DNA of 64,000 nt from a virus: the IMG/VR virus record IMGVR_UViG_3300028284_000006, positions 1 through 64,000 of that record; one strand, given 5' to 3'. A program made the position numbers and the translations under genes. Position 1 is the stretch's first letter; every line of letters starts with the position of its first letter. Positions 21,666-31,500 of the stretch are shown piece after piece. The notes beneath the pieces are model-generated. The model was not told where the DNA came from. It worked only from the letters and a program-made list of their open reading frames with translations, and ran no database searches.

Positions 21666-22875
21666 AGACTATCAAGAAGATATTATTGAGAGCGCTTATG
21701 ATATTATCAAAAAGCGAAACATGGTGTATCTAGCTATGGAGGTTCGTACAGGTAAGACACTTACTAGCTTAGGTCTTGCTCAGAGGCTGGGTGCTAAGAA
21801 CGTTTTATTCCTTACAAAGAAGAAAGCTATATCTAGTATAACAGATGACTTCAAGATGTATGGGCCTGATTATGAGTTATTTGTAATAAATTACGAGAGC
21901 ATTCATAAGATACCTAAAACTAAATGGGATCTTGTTATACTTGACGAGGCGCACACACTAGGAGCTTTTCCTAAGCCAAGCAAGAGGGCTAAACAAGTGA
22001 GTGAGATGATCAAGAAGCAGAGGCCGTATGTTTGTTATTTATCAGGCACACCTACTCCTGAATCTTATTGTCAGATATACCATCAAGTTTATGGTGTTCC
22101 AGGGAACCCTTTCTCTGGGTTCAGAAACTTCTACAGGTTCTGTGATGTTCATGTTAATGTTACTACTAGGATGATAAATGGATTCAACATAAAGGATTAC
22201 TCAGCGGGTAAACAATCTATAAATAACGCTATGAAGCCCTACATGATATCATACACTCAGAGACAGGCAGGTTTTGAGTCTTCGATAGAGGAAGAAATCA
22301 TAAGGGTTCCTATGAAGGATAGTACTTACAAGTTATGTAGTGATTTAAAAAGAGATTTAGTTGTTGAGCATAGTGATGAGGTGATACTTGCTGATACCGG
22401 TGTTAAACTGATGTCTAAGATGCATCAAATATATAGTGGTACTGTAAAGTATGAGAGTGGTAAGAGTATTATCCTAGACACAAGCAAGGCTGACTACATT
22501 AAGTGGAGGTTCGCTGATAATAAGCTTGGGATATTCTATAAGTTTAAGGCTGAGTTAGATATACTAAAACAAGTTTTCGGAGATAAAATATGTACAGATT
22601 TAGAGACTTTCAACTCTACAGATAAGCACATTGCTTTGCAGATTGTTAGTGGGAGGGAAGGTATCAGTTTAAGGAACGCTGATTATGTTTTGTTTTATAA
22701 TATAGACTTCAGTGCAACAAGTTACTGGCAAGCAAGGGATAGAATGACTACAAAGGAAAGAAAATACAACAAGGTATTTTGGATTTTTTCAGAAGGAGGT
22801 TTGGAATCTAAGATCTATAAATCTGTCATAGATAAAAAGGATTACACGCTTAGGCATTTCAGGAGAGACTGTTGA
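21655..22875 (+). CDS. SF2 helicase, SNF2-like
   Basis: 406 residues from ATG 21655. Helicase motifs: FRDYQEDII (Q-motif-like), LAMEVRTGKTLTSLG (Walker A), VILDEAHTLG (DEAH, about residue 96), YLSGTPTPES (motif III), IALQIVSGREGISLR (motif V) and YWQARDRM (motif VI). About the length of phage SNF2-like DNA translocases. Probable role in replication fork or recombination remodelling. The preceding gene overlaps its start by 11 bp. Confidence 0.88.
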   Translation: MKFRDYQEDIIESAYDIIKKRNMVYLAMEVRTGKTLTSLGLAQRLGAKNVLFLTKKKAISSITDDFKMYGPDYELFVINYESIHKIPKTKWDLVILDEAHTLGAFPKPSKRAKQVSEMIKKQRPYVCYLSGTPTPESYCQIYHQVYGVPGNPFSGFRNFYRFCDVHVNVTTRMINGFNIKDYSAGKQSINNAMKPYMISYTQRQAGFESSIEEEIIRVPMKDSTYKLCSDLKRDLVVEHSDEVILADTGVKLMSKMHQIYSGTVKYESGKSIILDTSKADYIKWRFADNKLGIFYKFKAELDILKQVFGDKICTDLETFNSTDKHIALQIVSGREGISLRNADYVLFYNIDFSATSYWQARDRMTTKERKYNKVFWIFSEGGLESKIYKSVIDKKDYTLRHFRRDC

Positions 22876-22919
22876 TAACTTTTTATGGATAATTGATTAT
22901 TTTTTTATAGCTTTACATA

Positions 22920-23060
22920 ATGAAAGATTCAACACCAATAAAAGATAAATTGGATTTAGACAATGTTGTAAGTAAAAATATTATAGTTAACGGTCAATTA
23001 GTTAAAGAACAAACAAAAATATGTTCTTGTGAATTGGATTTAGGGCAGTGCGGATGTTAA
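22920..23060 (+). CDS. small Cys-rich protein, 46 aa
   Basis: MKDSTPIKDKLDLDNVVSKN, then a C-terminal CSCELDLGQCGC with four Cys, which could bind a metal ion. It starts 44 bp after the helicase stop in an AT-rich gap. Not recognised. Confidence 0.55.
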   Translation: MKDSTPIKDKLDLDNVVSKNIIVNGQLVKEQTKICSCELDLGQCGC

Positions 23061-23131
23061 TAGTATATTTTTGTTTAGCAATACTTATTTTAAGCATACT
23101 ATTTAGAAGAGATGATAGTCCATTTGAATGA
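23054..23131 (+). CDS. very small membrane peptide, 25 aa
   Basis: MLIVYFCLAILILSILF is one hydrophobic segment, followed by RRDDSPFE. Overlaps the Cys-rich gene by 7 bp and the VRR-NUC gene by 4 bp (ATGA). Such coupling supports translation, but the size leaves doubt. Confidence 0.45.
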   Translation: MLIVYFCLAILILSILFRRDDSPFE

Positions 23132-23370
23132 AAGAACAGCAAATACAAAAGAAACGCATAGATCAGTTGGAGAAGGAAGGTTACTACGTACTCAAGCTGA
23201 TAAAAACAAATAAGAACGGAATACCTGACGTGTTAGCAATACCACCTAATACACCTGTTATTTTTTCCGAGATAAAAACACCTAAAGGTAAGTTGTCAAA
23301 GATACAAGAGTACAGGTTAAGAGAATTGGATAAGTTAGGATTCATAACAGAAGTATACAATGGAATATAA
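23128..23370 (+). CDS. VRR-NUC domain nuclease, 80 aa
   Basis: A minimal VRR-NUC fold: KEGYYVLKLIKTNKNGIPDV, then FSEIKTPKGKLSKIQEYRL. The Asp of GIPD (about 34), Glu of SEIK (about 48) and its Lys (50) form the PD-(D/E)XK site, and the Gln of KIQ is the typical motif IV residue. Phage members act as Holliday-junction or flap nucleases. Lies in the replication module next to the helicase. Confidence 0.88.
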   Translation: MKEQQIQKKRIDQLEKEGYYVLKLIKTNKNGIPDVLAIPPNTPVIFSEIKTPKGKLSKIQEYRLRELDKLGFITEVYNGI

Positions 23371-23593
23371 GTACGAAGATGTAGAGAAGGTTTTAGGTTT
23401 TTCAACCTGGAGTGACGAAAAGAAAATAGATGAGCTGTTTAGAATAGATAGTTATATGTATACAAATCTAGGTACGGATTCTACTAAGAAAGAGAGAGAA
23501 GATGTTAGGAGAAAATCGAGGTATATATACAAGTCAATACAGAAGATAAATCCTAAGATGGGTAAAGAGTTAATATACCAACTAAACAGTTAG
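23360..23593 (+). CDS. conserved hypothetical phage protein, 77 aa
   Basis: MEYKYEDVEKVLGFSTWSDE, then a helical basic segment ending INPKMGKELIYQLNS. I associate the FxTWSDxxKIDELxxID pattern with flavobacterial phages; function unknown. Overlaps the VRR-NUC gene by 11 bp. Confidence 0.7.
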   Translation: MEYKYEDVEKVLGFSTWSDEKKIDELFRIDSYMYTNLGTDSTKKEREDVRRKSRYIYKSIQKINPKMGKELIYQLNS

Positions 23594-23595
23594 AA

Positions 23596-23781
23596 ATGAG
23601 TATCACTGCGGAAGAACAAAGGTTAAACTTCATAAACATAGCTATGGATCAGCTAAACAATCTTTGTGACTCATTGTATGAATCTTTAGTTGATGACGAA
23701 AGGAGTGAGTCGACTGAGATAATTTATGAAATAAACCAGCTACTTGTAGAGATAAACCAAACTTTCACAGATGAAATCTAA
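23596..23781 (+). CDS. hypothetical acidic helical protein, 61 aa
   Basis: MSITAEEQRLNFINIAMDQL, wholly helical and acidic. 2 bp after the previous stop and 11-bp overlap with the phosphoesterase start. Not recognised. Confidence 0.65.
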   Translation: MSITAEEQRLNFINIAMDQLNNLCDSLYESLVDDERSESTEIIYEINQLLVEINQTFTDEI

Positions 23782-24424
23782 TAAAATTTTAGTAATAGGA
23801 GACCTTCATGAACCATTTTGTCTTGATGGTTATTTGCAGTTTTGTAAAGATACTTTTAAAAAATACAATTGTTCGCATGTTGTTTTTATCGGTGATGTGA
23901 TTGATAATCATTTCGCTTCTTATCATGAGACTGACGCAAACGGGATGGGCGGAGGCCAGGAGTTAGACCTCGCTATATCTAAACTCGCTGATTGGTATAA
24001 AGCCTTTCCCGTAGCTGATGTCACTATAGGTAATCACGACAGGTTGATAATGAGAAAAGCTCAGTCATCAGCAATACCAAGTAAATGGATAAGAGACTAC
24101 AAGGATGTCTTAGGGGTTCCTAATTGGAACTTTGTTGATAAGGTAGTTTATGATAATGTTCAGTACATTCATGGTGAGGGAGGTACAGCAAAGACTAAGT
24201 GTAGAGCAGATATGATGTCTACAGTTCAGGGTCACTTGCACACACAATGTTACACAGAGTGGTTTGTGGGACAGAACTTCAAGGTCTTTGGAACACAGGT
24301 TGGATGTGGTATAGATCACGACAGTTACGCTATGGCGTATGCTAAGAGAGGTAAGAAACCTGCTATTGGGTGTGCTGTTGTTATTGATGGCAACACTGTT
24401 ATTAATGAACTAATGCATTTATAG
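23771..24424 (+). CDS. calcineurin-like metallophosphoesterase
   Basis: 217 residues with all core motifs: GDLHEP (about 10-15), GDVIDNH (about 41-47), GNHDR (about 87-91), HGEG (about 134) and GHLHT (about 155). These form the dinuclear metal site. Substrate cannot be read from sequence; phage members act on nucleotides, RNA ends or DNA ends. Located with nuclease and nucleotide genes, so a DNA or nucleotide role is likely. Confidence 0.88.
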   Translation: MKSNKILVIGDLHEPFCLDGYLQFCKDTFKKYNCSHVVFIGDVIDNHFASYHETDANGMGGGQELDLAISKLADWYKAFPVADVTIGNHDRLIMRKAQSSAIPSKWIRDYKDVLGVPNWNFVDKVVYDNVQYIHGEGGTAKTKCRADMMSTVQGHLHTQCYTEWFVGQNFKVFGTQVGCGIDHDSYAMAYAKRGKKPAIGCAVVIDGNTVINELMHL

Positions 24425-24426
24425 TT

Positions 24427-24807
24427 ATGAATGATTACACTACAGACTCAACTTTCTTAAATAGAATAAGAAGAACTTCTTTAGCATCTGTTGAGAGTGA
24501 ATCAAGAAAAGGTCAGCCTGTATACACAGGTGTTATTAAATATTTTCCAGACGCGTTAAAGTATGTTAGTAAAGTTAGTAAGGCGGGTAATGATCAGCAT
24601 CATCCTGACAAGCCATTGCATTGGGATAAGAATAAAAGCACTGATAACGAAGATGCGTTATTAAGGCATTTAATAGACCACTCACAGGATCCTGTTGATG
24701 AAGATGGGTTACTTCACTTAGGTAAGGTAGCTTGGAGAGCTTTAGCAGCCCTACAAATACACTTAGATAATGATAAAAGAGATACTAAGGGAGAAGTTAA
24801 AGGATAG
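24427..24807 (+). CDS. DUF5664-like dATP/dGTP diphosphohydrolase candidate
   Basis: 126 residues. The central YFPDALKYVSKVSKAGND, then EDALLRHLIDHSQDPVDEDG and LLHLGKVAWRALAALQ match the phage DUF5664 family (annotated, from memory, as a dATP/dGTP diphosphohydrolase N-terminal domain). RHL/DGLLHL residues are the conserved core. Would adjust nucleotide pools. A purine-synthetase gene of the 2-aminoadenine pathway is not visible, so no base-substitution claim is made. Confidence 0.78.
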   Translation: MNDYTTDSTFLNRIRRTSLASVESESRKGQPVYTGVIKYFPDALKYVSKVSKAGNDQHHPDKPLHWDKNKSTDNEDALLRHLIDHSQDPVDEDGLLHLGKVAWRALAALQIHLDNDKRDTKGEVKG

Positions 24808-24892
24808 ACCTGACTTCAAAAAGATTAGGAAATTACAACAACAATTTGATGAGAAGCTGCAACGTTTGCTTAAAAGAAAAGAAGGACGATAA
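24770..24892 (+). CDS. small basic helical protein, 40 aa
   Basis: MIKEILREKLKDRPDFKKIR, then KLQQQFDEKLQRLLKRKEGR: an amphipathic, strongly charged helix. It overlaps the DUF5664 gene by 38 bp and the next gene by 44 bp, in other frames. I recall similar short sequences at this place in flavobacterial phages, but the overlaps leave it uncertain. Confidence 0.5.
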   Translation: MIKEILREKLKDRPDFKKIRKLQQQFDEKLQRLLKRKEGR

Positions 24893-25184
24893 ATTCAAGA
24901 ACCTTAAAAAAAAGACTTGTCAAAAGTGTGAGTATAGGTTCAAGCAAAGAATCTTAAGGTTCTTAGTTGGTAATAGAAAACTTTCTTTAGAGGAGAAGCT
25001 AGCTTCAAGAATAGGTTACATGGGTAGTGGTTTGTTAATAGCTGCTCAGTGGACTATAGAGCCTGTTCTATACGTTTTAGGTTTTATATGTATAATAGTA
25101 CAAGTTGTTTACAGGAAGCAATGGAATTTAGTAGCACTTAACATAAATGGATTAATAGCATGGATAAAGCATCTGATAATGTAG
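24849..25184 (+). CDS. zinc-ribbon and two-TM membrane protein, 111 aa
   Basis: ATG at 24849. N-terminal CNVCLKEKKDDKF...CQKC (two CxxC pairs, about residues 4-29) suggests a zinc ribbon. It is followed by hydrophobic segments near 56-74 (YMGSGLLIAAQWTIEPVLYV) and 75-88, then an amphipathic C-terminus with NLVALNINGLIAWIKHL. A membrane-anchored zinc-binding early protein; role not known. Confidence 0.7.
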   Translation: MRSCNVCLKEKKDDKFKNLKKKTCQKCEYRFKQRILRFLVGNRKLSLEEKLASRIGYMGSGLLIAAQWTIEPVLYVLGFICIIVQVVYRKQWNLVALNINGLIAWIKHLIM

Positions 25185-25516
25185 CAGTAGTAAGAACAGG
25201 AATGGAGTTAGTATTTACACTTCAACTTGCTCTTGAAATAATGGATGAGTACAAGTTAAAAGGTTTACTTAAGAAGCATGGTAATATGTTTAAAAAAACC
25301 TTAGAAGCAGACATTGGTCGAGCTTATGATAGAGTCTTTGATATAGATCAAGAGATGGCTATAAATGCCATGAACATAAAGCATAGAATGATATCACAGA
25401 TAGCTTCACTACCGGAGCCCGAGGCAATTGTGTTCTCAGAGTACGTTAATAAGTTCTTCGACAACAAGGATGAAGCTATAAAAACTACAGAGGTTATGTT
25501 GACTAAGATAGACTAG
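25160..25516 (+). CDS. conserved hypothetical protein, 118 aa, last rightward gene
   Basis: MDKASDNVAVVRTGMELVFT, all helical (LALEIMDEYKLKGLLKKHGN, VFDIDQEMAINAMNIKHRMI). A four-helix bundle is likely; no family recognised. Overlaps the previous gene by 25 bp and ends at the convergent hairpin. Confidence 0.75.
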   Translation: MDKASDNVAVVRTGMELVFTLQLALEIMDEYKLKGLLKKHGNMFKKTLEADIGRAYDRVFDIDQEMAINAMNIKHRMISQIASLPEPEAIVFSEYVNKFFDNKDEAIKTTEVMLTKID

Positions 25517-25533
25517 AGGGCCTAGACCCTCTA
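25514..25533. terminator. bidirectional hairpin between convergent gene arms
   Basis: TAGAGGG (25514-25520), loop CCTAGA, CCCTCTA (25527-25533): a 7-bp perfect stem spanning the stop codons of the last rightward gene (25516) and of the leftward 2611-residue gene (25531). T-tracts are weak on both sides. Marks the meeting point of the two transcription directions. Confidence 0.7.
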
Positions 25534-28500
25534 TTTACCTTCCATTTCTCTTATCTTTTTCTTATAGTAATGCATTCCTTTTTTTGACCACTTTCTGTTT
25601 GTTGCCTTAAATACTTTTGACAACTCTATTTTTTCCTTGTCGTCTAGGTCAGCTCCAAATTTTCTGTAAAGCTTAAGTCCTTGTACCTGAGGGTTTTGCT
25701 CATAAATTATATCTAATATAGAGTAATCAATATCCCTTGTTCTAGCATATGTAGTAAACTTCTTCCAGTATCTCTTGTGGTCAATAGGGTCAAAGTTTTC
25801 AATTATTAAGTCCTTTAATTGTCTTTGAGTTAGGTCGTTGTTTTTTATAGCGTTCTTTATTTTTTTCTCTTTTCTATAAATTTCTGTCTCAATACCTTTC
25901 TCCTCTATCTCAGCAAAATCATTTTCAGCATAAGTTATAAGTTTCTTGTTGGTGGTTCTTAAAACTTTTCTCTTAGAACTCTTTAGAACACTATTCATAA
26001 CACCATCTAACTCTTTACCTAGCTCAGTATCTTCCTTAAACATCTTGTCATAACCAGAGTAAAACAAACCTACTAATGGGTTAGTGTTTTCGCTTGTTAT
26101 AATTTTCTCTACAGAGGCTTGAGATATCTTAGGAGAGACGTTAAGCAAGTTACCTAAGTCTTTGTATATAGTAGCTACCCTGTCATCATAAGCTCCTTTA
26201 GCTCTATCTTCTAACTTCACGTTTTTTGGATTTCTAAATACTTCTTGATCATAAAACAAATCGTAGTTAGTGACCCCTGTTATTAAAGCTGAAACAGCAG
26301 GATTCCTTGAAAGTAAGTTCTTTGGAGTTGGAACAAATGGTAAAGCGTTTTCAATACTGCTTTCAAGAAGTTCTGTATCCATATCGTAATCGATACCTCT
26401 ACTGCTCATCAATGTCTTTATTGTTAGTTGTTCTGCCATTGTTGCAGCAACAGAAAGTAATGGGAGCTTCTTTACTCTGATGTAATCAAACTCTCCGTCT
26501 TCAGTCCTTTTTCCGGTAAAGAAGATATGATAATTTGATTTTTCATATTGGCTTATACTCTTAAATACATCATTGACATCATCTTCATCATCTAATGCTT
26601 TAAACAACATAAGCATTGAAGCTGCAGCAAGCCCTCCGGAGAAAATCATAAACTGTAATACATTTGAAGCAAACTGTTTAGGATTATCATTAGCGAAGTC
26701 AACACCTTTTCTGAAACCTTGGGTAGCAGCATTTAAGTATGGAAAAACTTGGTCAAACTGTTTAACTACCGAACCTCCTTGATTAAAATCTATCGTTTCT
26801 CTAGACTCTCTTGCAGAGGAGAACATTATGTCTTGTAGTTCTTTTTCTGTAGGCTTCCTATTATTCTCTTTTTCAAACTTCTTTATATTATTATTTTTAG
26901 CTTTCTCATACACAGCTAATCTAAAGGAAAGTTCAGATGTCTCACCAAGATAACTTAGTACACCACCTATTCTTTTCATTGTAGATGTAGCAGCATTAAC
27001 TACAAAGTTTTCTGACTTTATTCCTTGTATAGCTTTCAATCCATCCGAAGATAAAAAGTCCATACTACCACCATGCTCTATGAACTCCTTGTAGATTTCT
27101 TTGTACTCTTTTGTTCCGAAACCTTTTCTTAGTGAGTTCTTTATGAAGTCATAAGCGAGTTCAGGAGCAGCTACAAATTTATTGTTTGAGTAAGTATTTG
27201 AAAGTAATAGTATGTTAGTAAAATCGACAGCCGTGTTACCTACAATAAACAGAGGGTTACCTGATGTTGCCATAAATCTTAAGACATTCACACCTGAATA
27301 TTTCTTAAGTTTTTTAGCTAAATCACCTTGGTCTTTCTTTATGTCAAGTAATCGGTTTAAGTAACCTTGATCCATTACGAGGCTAGTTTTTACTCCGTTC
27401 TTTACGAATTCTAATTTACCATAACCTCTAGGCAAAGGTGTTCTGTCATACAACAATATAGGTTTGCCTGCTTTAGTGCTACCTACAATAGGGTTTTCCT
27501 TAATTATGTTACTGAATGAATATTTCTCTTCTATGACTAACTCATTGTATGCGTCAAAGAAAGAGTTAAATAACCTGTTCTCAAATATCCTAGACTCAAT
27601 CATTGATATGTTACCTTGTAGCAACCATCTAGAGTCAAGTATTATTTCGTTCTTATTTTCGTCACTTAAAGTCTTTATAACATTTGGAGACAATCCTGTT
27701 ATGCCACTTATTCTACTTGCTTCAGTGTCATCAATGTTATCAGGGATTAAGTACTTAATAGTTTTTATAGGAGAGTACTCCTCATCCTTTAGCTTATTGT
27801 ATACATCCTTTGAAATTAATTGAGCATCATACATTCTCTTCAGACTTTCGTTGAAGACATCGAAGTATGCGTCTGCTCTTTCTTTTAGTATAGTAAACTT
27901 TTCAGAACCCACTTGAGATTTTATGACGTTTAGCATGTTACCAGCCTTAGTGGAGTCAATCCCTTTATAACCAACATATGGAGGTCTTTTGTTTTTTGCT
28001 CTGTTGCTGTTTATAGAAATAATCCTTTTAAGGTATATAACCTCATTAAGGTCTACAATGTCAGTCTTTGATAAACCACTGTATATTTTCTCTTCAGCCT
28101 CTTTATACCTTAAGTTTGCGTTACCTGAAGCTCCTGCTTTTGTTACTAGTAAGTCGTGTGCTCTTTGAGATTCTTTAGAGCCCATATCTTTTAAGAGGTC
28201 TTTTACTCTTGTTTGTCTATCAAGGACTTTCTCTCTTAGGATTCTTGAAGCTTTTGCCTTATTCTTTTGGCTTGCCTTATCTTCAAGAGCTTTGTTAACA
28301 TCATCAGTTAAGAACGTTTGTTTCCTAGAACGACCTTCTGTAGATTTTGTACCTGAAAACTGACCAGACATAACAGATACTTGTGTAACTTGATAAGGGG
28401 CCCCTTTTTTTGTTAGAAATATATCAGAGCCATTATCTCTTTGTTTAGGTAAATGTAAAATAGGTTTCCCTGATTTTGTTCTTACATGATATGGATAACT

Positions 28501-31500
28501 TGGGTGAGAGTCTTCAACAACTTCTACCTCATCATTCACCTCTATAGCAGCATATATATCTCCAGGAGAAAGTCCTTTTGTTAGTTTTTCAGAGGCAACT
28601 CCTGCAACTAAATCAATCAATGCTTGTGACTTAGGTGTCTTTCCAACACCTAACCCTTTGTTTGTATCGCCTCCTAGAAACTCAATTATTTTTTGTTTGT
28701 TTTCAACAGGGACTCTTTTAGCTATACTAGCTATAATATTTCTAAGAACATCTCCCCTCATAACAAAGGTTGACGATTTTGGATTCTCGAAGTATTCGTT
28801 AATTTCTTTGATAAACAAAGAAGCGCTCCCATTAGGTGTTAGAGAAATACTATCTGAGAATTCAGCATCAATATAACCCTGTACTTCTTGTTCTGTTGCT
28901 TTTTGTTTTGGCAGTTTACTCTTTTCCTTTTTAGTCAACTTCCTGCCTTTACTCTCCTCAACTTTGGCAATTTGTTCCTTTTGTTTTAATGTTATTACAG
29001 CTTTTTTAGATGTATCGTTTTTAAATTTATCTATACCTTCTAAAGTAGATTCTCTGAAAATATCAGGACTCAATAACCCATTTTTTAGCATAGATTCTAA
29101 CACAGCTAAACTAGAGTTAACTCCAGATGCGCTACTTACTAATTTAGAATCACTACCTTTAGCTAAGACTAAGTATCCTTTTCCACCGTTTTCTTTTAAT
29201 GATTCATTTATTGCTCTAGTCAATGTATTTGCTGTACCTAAATTACCCGAAGCCCATACGTCTCCATACTTAGTTACAAAGAATACACCACCACCACCTT
29301 CAAAAATTTGCTTACCATTTATAGATATAGTCCCTGCAAGCATATCATCAGGTGATGTTATAGCAGCTTTGTTTCCAGCAAACACATTTAAGTTTTCTTG
29401 TTCAACAATGAGTCCTTCTTTTATTAGCTCTTCTCTTCTTTTGTCTTCTGTATACTGAACATCAAAAACTCCTACTTGTTTTCTACTTATAGCAGATATT
29501 GGGCTAGATATATTCTTTCCTTGAATAATTTCTACATCTTCGCTTTTTATTTCTTGACCTCTAGCAACCTTTCTTGATAATACGTTTAATAAGTCTACAA
29601 CTTCTGCGTCAGTAAACTCTTTAAGCTTAAACGCTTTGGCTAGTTTGTCTAAAAATCTTTTAATAAAGTTTTGGTCAGGATTGCTTAGAGTCTTGTATTC
29701 TGACGCCATTATACCAAACAATTCTGCTATACTCTCTTCGCTTTGTAGTGATTTTTTATACCCTTTAGAGAAGTCAGTTATTTTCTTTTTTAACTCTTTG
29801 GATGTGACCTTAGATATAGATTTAACCATAGCGTCAGCAATCTTTTGTGCCTTAACGTCACTTATACCTTTAGATAATAATACAGCATGGAATACTTCGT
29901 GTGCGACAGTTGTGGCTGTAGCGTTGCTCAGGTTTATGCTTATTTGTTTTTTATCTATACTGTATTCACCCGAACTAGTATTACCAACTACTTCTCCTGT
30001 GGCGTCAGCATACTCTTGTTCACTCTCATAAAACTTGAATGTAACATCACCAAACAGACCTGATAAAGCTTTCTTTGCTTCAATTGCTTGATTTACGACA
30101 TCAGGGTTTGCTTTCTTTATAGCTTCTATAGATTTATCTACAGTTTCCTTGTTATCTTCATATAGCTTTGATTCAGATTCAGACAAACTATCTGGGTTTA
30201 TTATAACTTTGTTAGATAATTCAGAAAGTTCTTGCTGTTTTTTTTGTTCTTTCTTTTCAGTTACAACATTATCAACTAAGTCTTTGTTTTCTGTGTAAAA
30301 ATTCAACTCTTCATCTGTTAGTGAGTCAGGGTTTTCGTCCATCCTTTTCGCAAAATCTACAGCCTCTTTTACTTTAAGGTATTCCTTTACAGACTCCTTA
30401 TTTATATCATCCTTAATGATTTCATAAACTTTAGTATACTTTTCTTTTGGAGAAAGTTTTTCATCCAATTCTTCAGCTATCTCCTTACCTTTTTCACCAA
30501 ATACTTCCTCTATGGCTGTTTCGTAGTTTAGGTCACCTAGTATTTCGTTCCTCTTATCGTTTATGTACTTTAGGTTGTCTTTATACTTTTGACCATCCTC
30601 TTTGTCTAAGGAGTCTACGTGTGCCTTTATTTTTGCTTGTTTTATTTGCTCACTATCGTAAGGTTTTATTCCAGCTTTTGCATTTAAAGACCTTTCAACA
30701 TCCGACATAACCAACAACTCTTTTATGTTGTCAGCTCCAACTAATAAAGCATCAGCCTCCATTTCAACAGCTACATTAGCTATTTTAGATATTTCTTTAG
30801 TTATATTGCTGTGTATGCTTTTTCTATTAGAATCTTTTAGTTCTGGATTGTTTAGAAGCTTCTTTAGCTCTTTTATAGTTTTGAGATTTGATTCTATCTT
30901 AGAGTTGTACTTCTTATTATTTATGTTGGTAATTATACTTGAATAAGCTGTACCTGGAACATTCATGGCTCCAGATGTTATTACAGATGTAACAAGAACA
31001 TCATCTAAGTTAGAGAAGTCAACCTTATCTCCTAGTAACGCAAAGTCACTGTATTGACCAAGTATCTCTATGCTTTCTTCCTCTACTATTTCACCACCTG
31101 TAGCTTTAGCTACTTTACCACCAGCTGTTCCTAGCTTGTTTAAGACAGATTTTTTATTAGCCATTAATATATCGTCTAAAAACTTTCCTGGGTTCTTAAA
31201 ACTCTTTATAACGCTAACAGAGTTAGGTACAGTACCAATATATCTTGAGATACCAAATTCAATAACTCCGGTAGCTAATACAGCTCCTGTTTTTTGCAAT
31301 GAAGTAATATTACCATCCTCAATAGCTCTCTCTAGTTCATATTTCTGTCCTAGGTATTCTTGTGTACTTACATTGTCTTTTATTAACTCTAGCTCTTTTA
31401 AACCTTTCTTAGCTGTTTTCGCATAGTTCTGTCTAGTTGTTAGTTCATCATACTTTGCTCCTGCAGATGTAATACCAAACTGTGTAGATACTAATGTTGA

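Noticed and set aside
24427-24807. 2-aminoadenine (Z-genome) pathway from the DUF5664-like gene
   Set aside because: No PurZ-type adenylosuccinate synthetase or DatZ-like gene was seen, so altered bases cannot be claimed.
28964-29458. Long rightward frames inside the 2611-residue gene (for example 164 codons)
   Set aside because: Antisense shadows of a strongly supported coding frame, rich in Ser/Leu/Phe as expected from reversed AT-rich codons.
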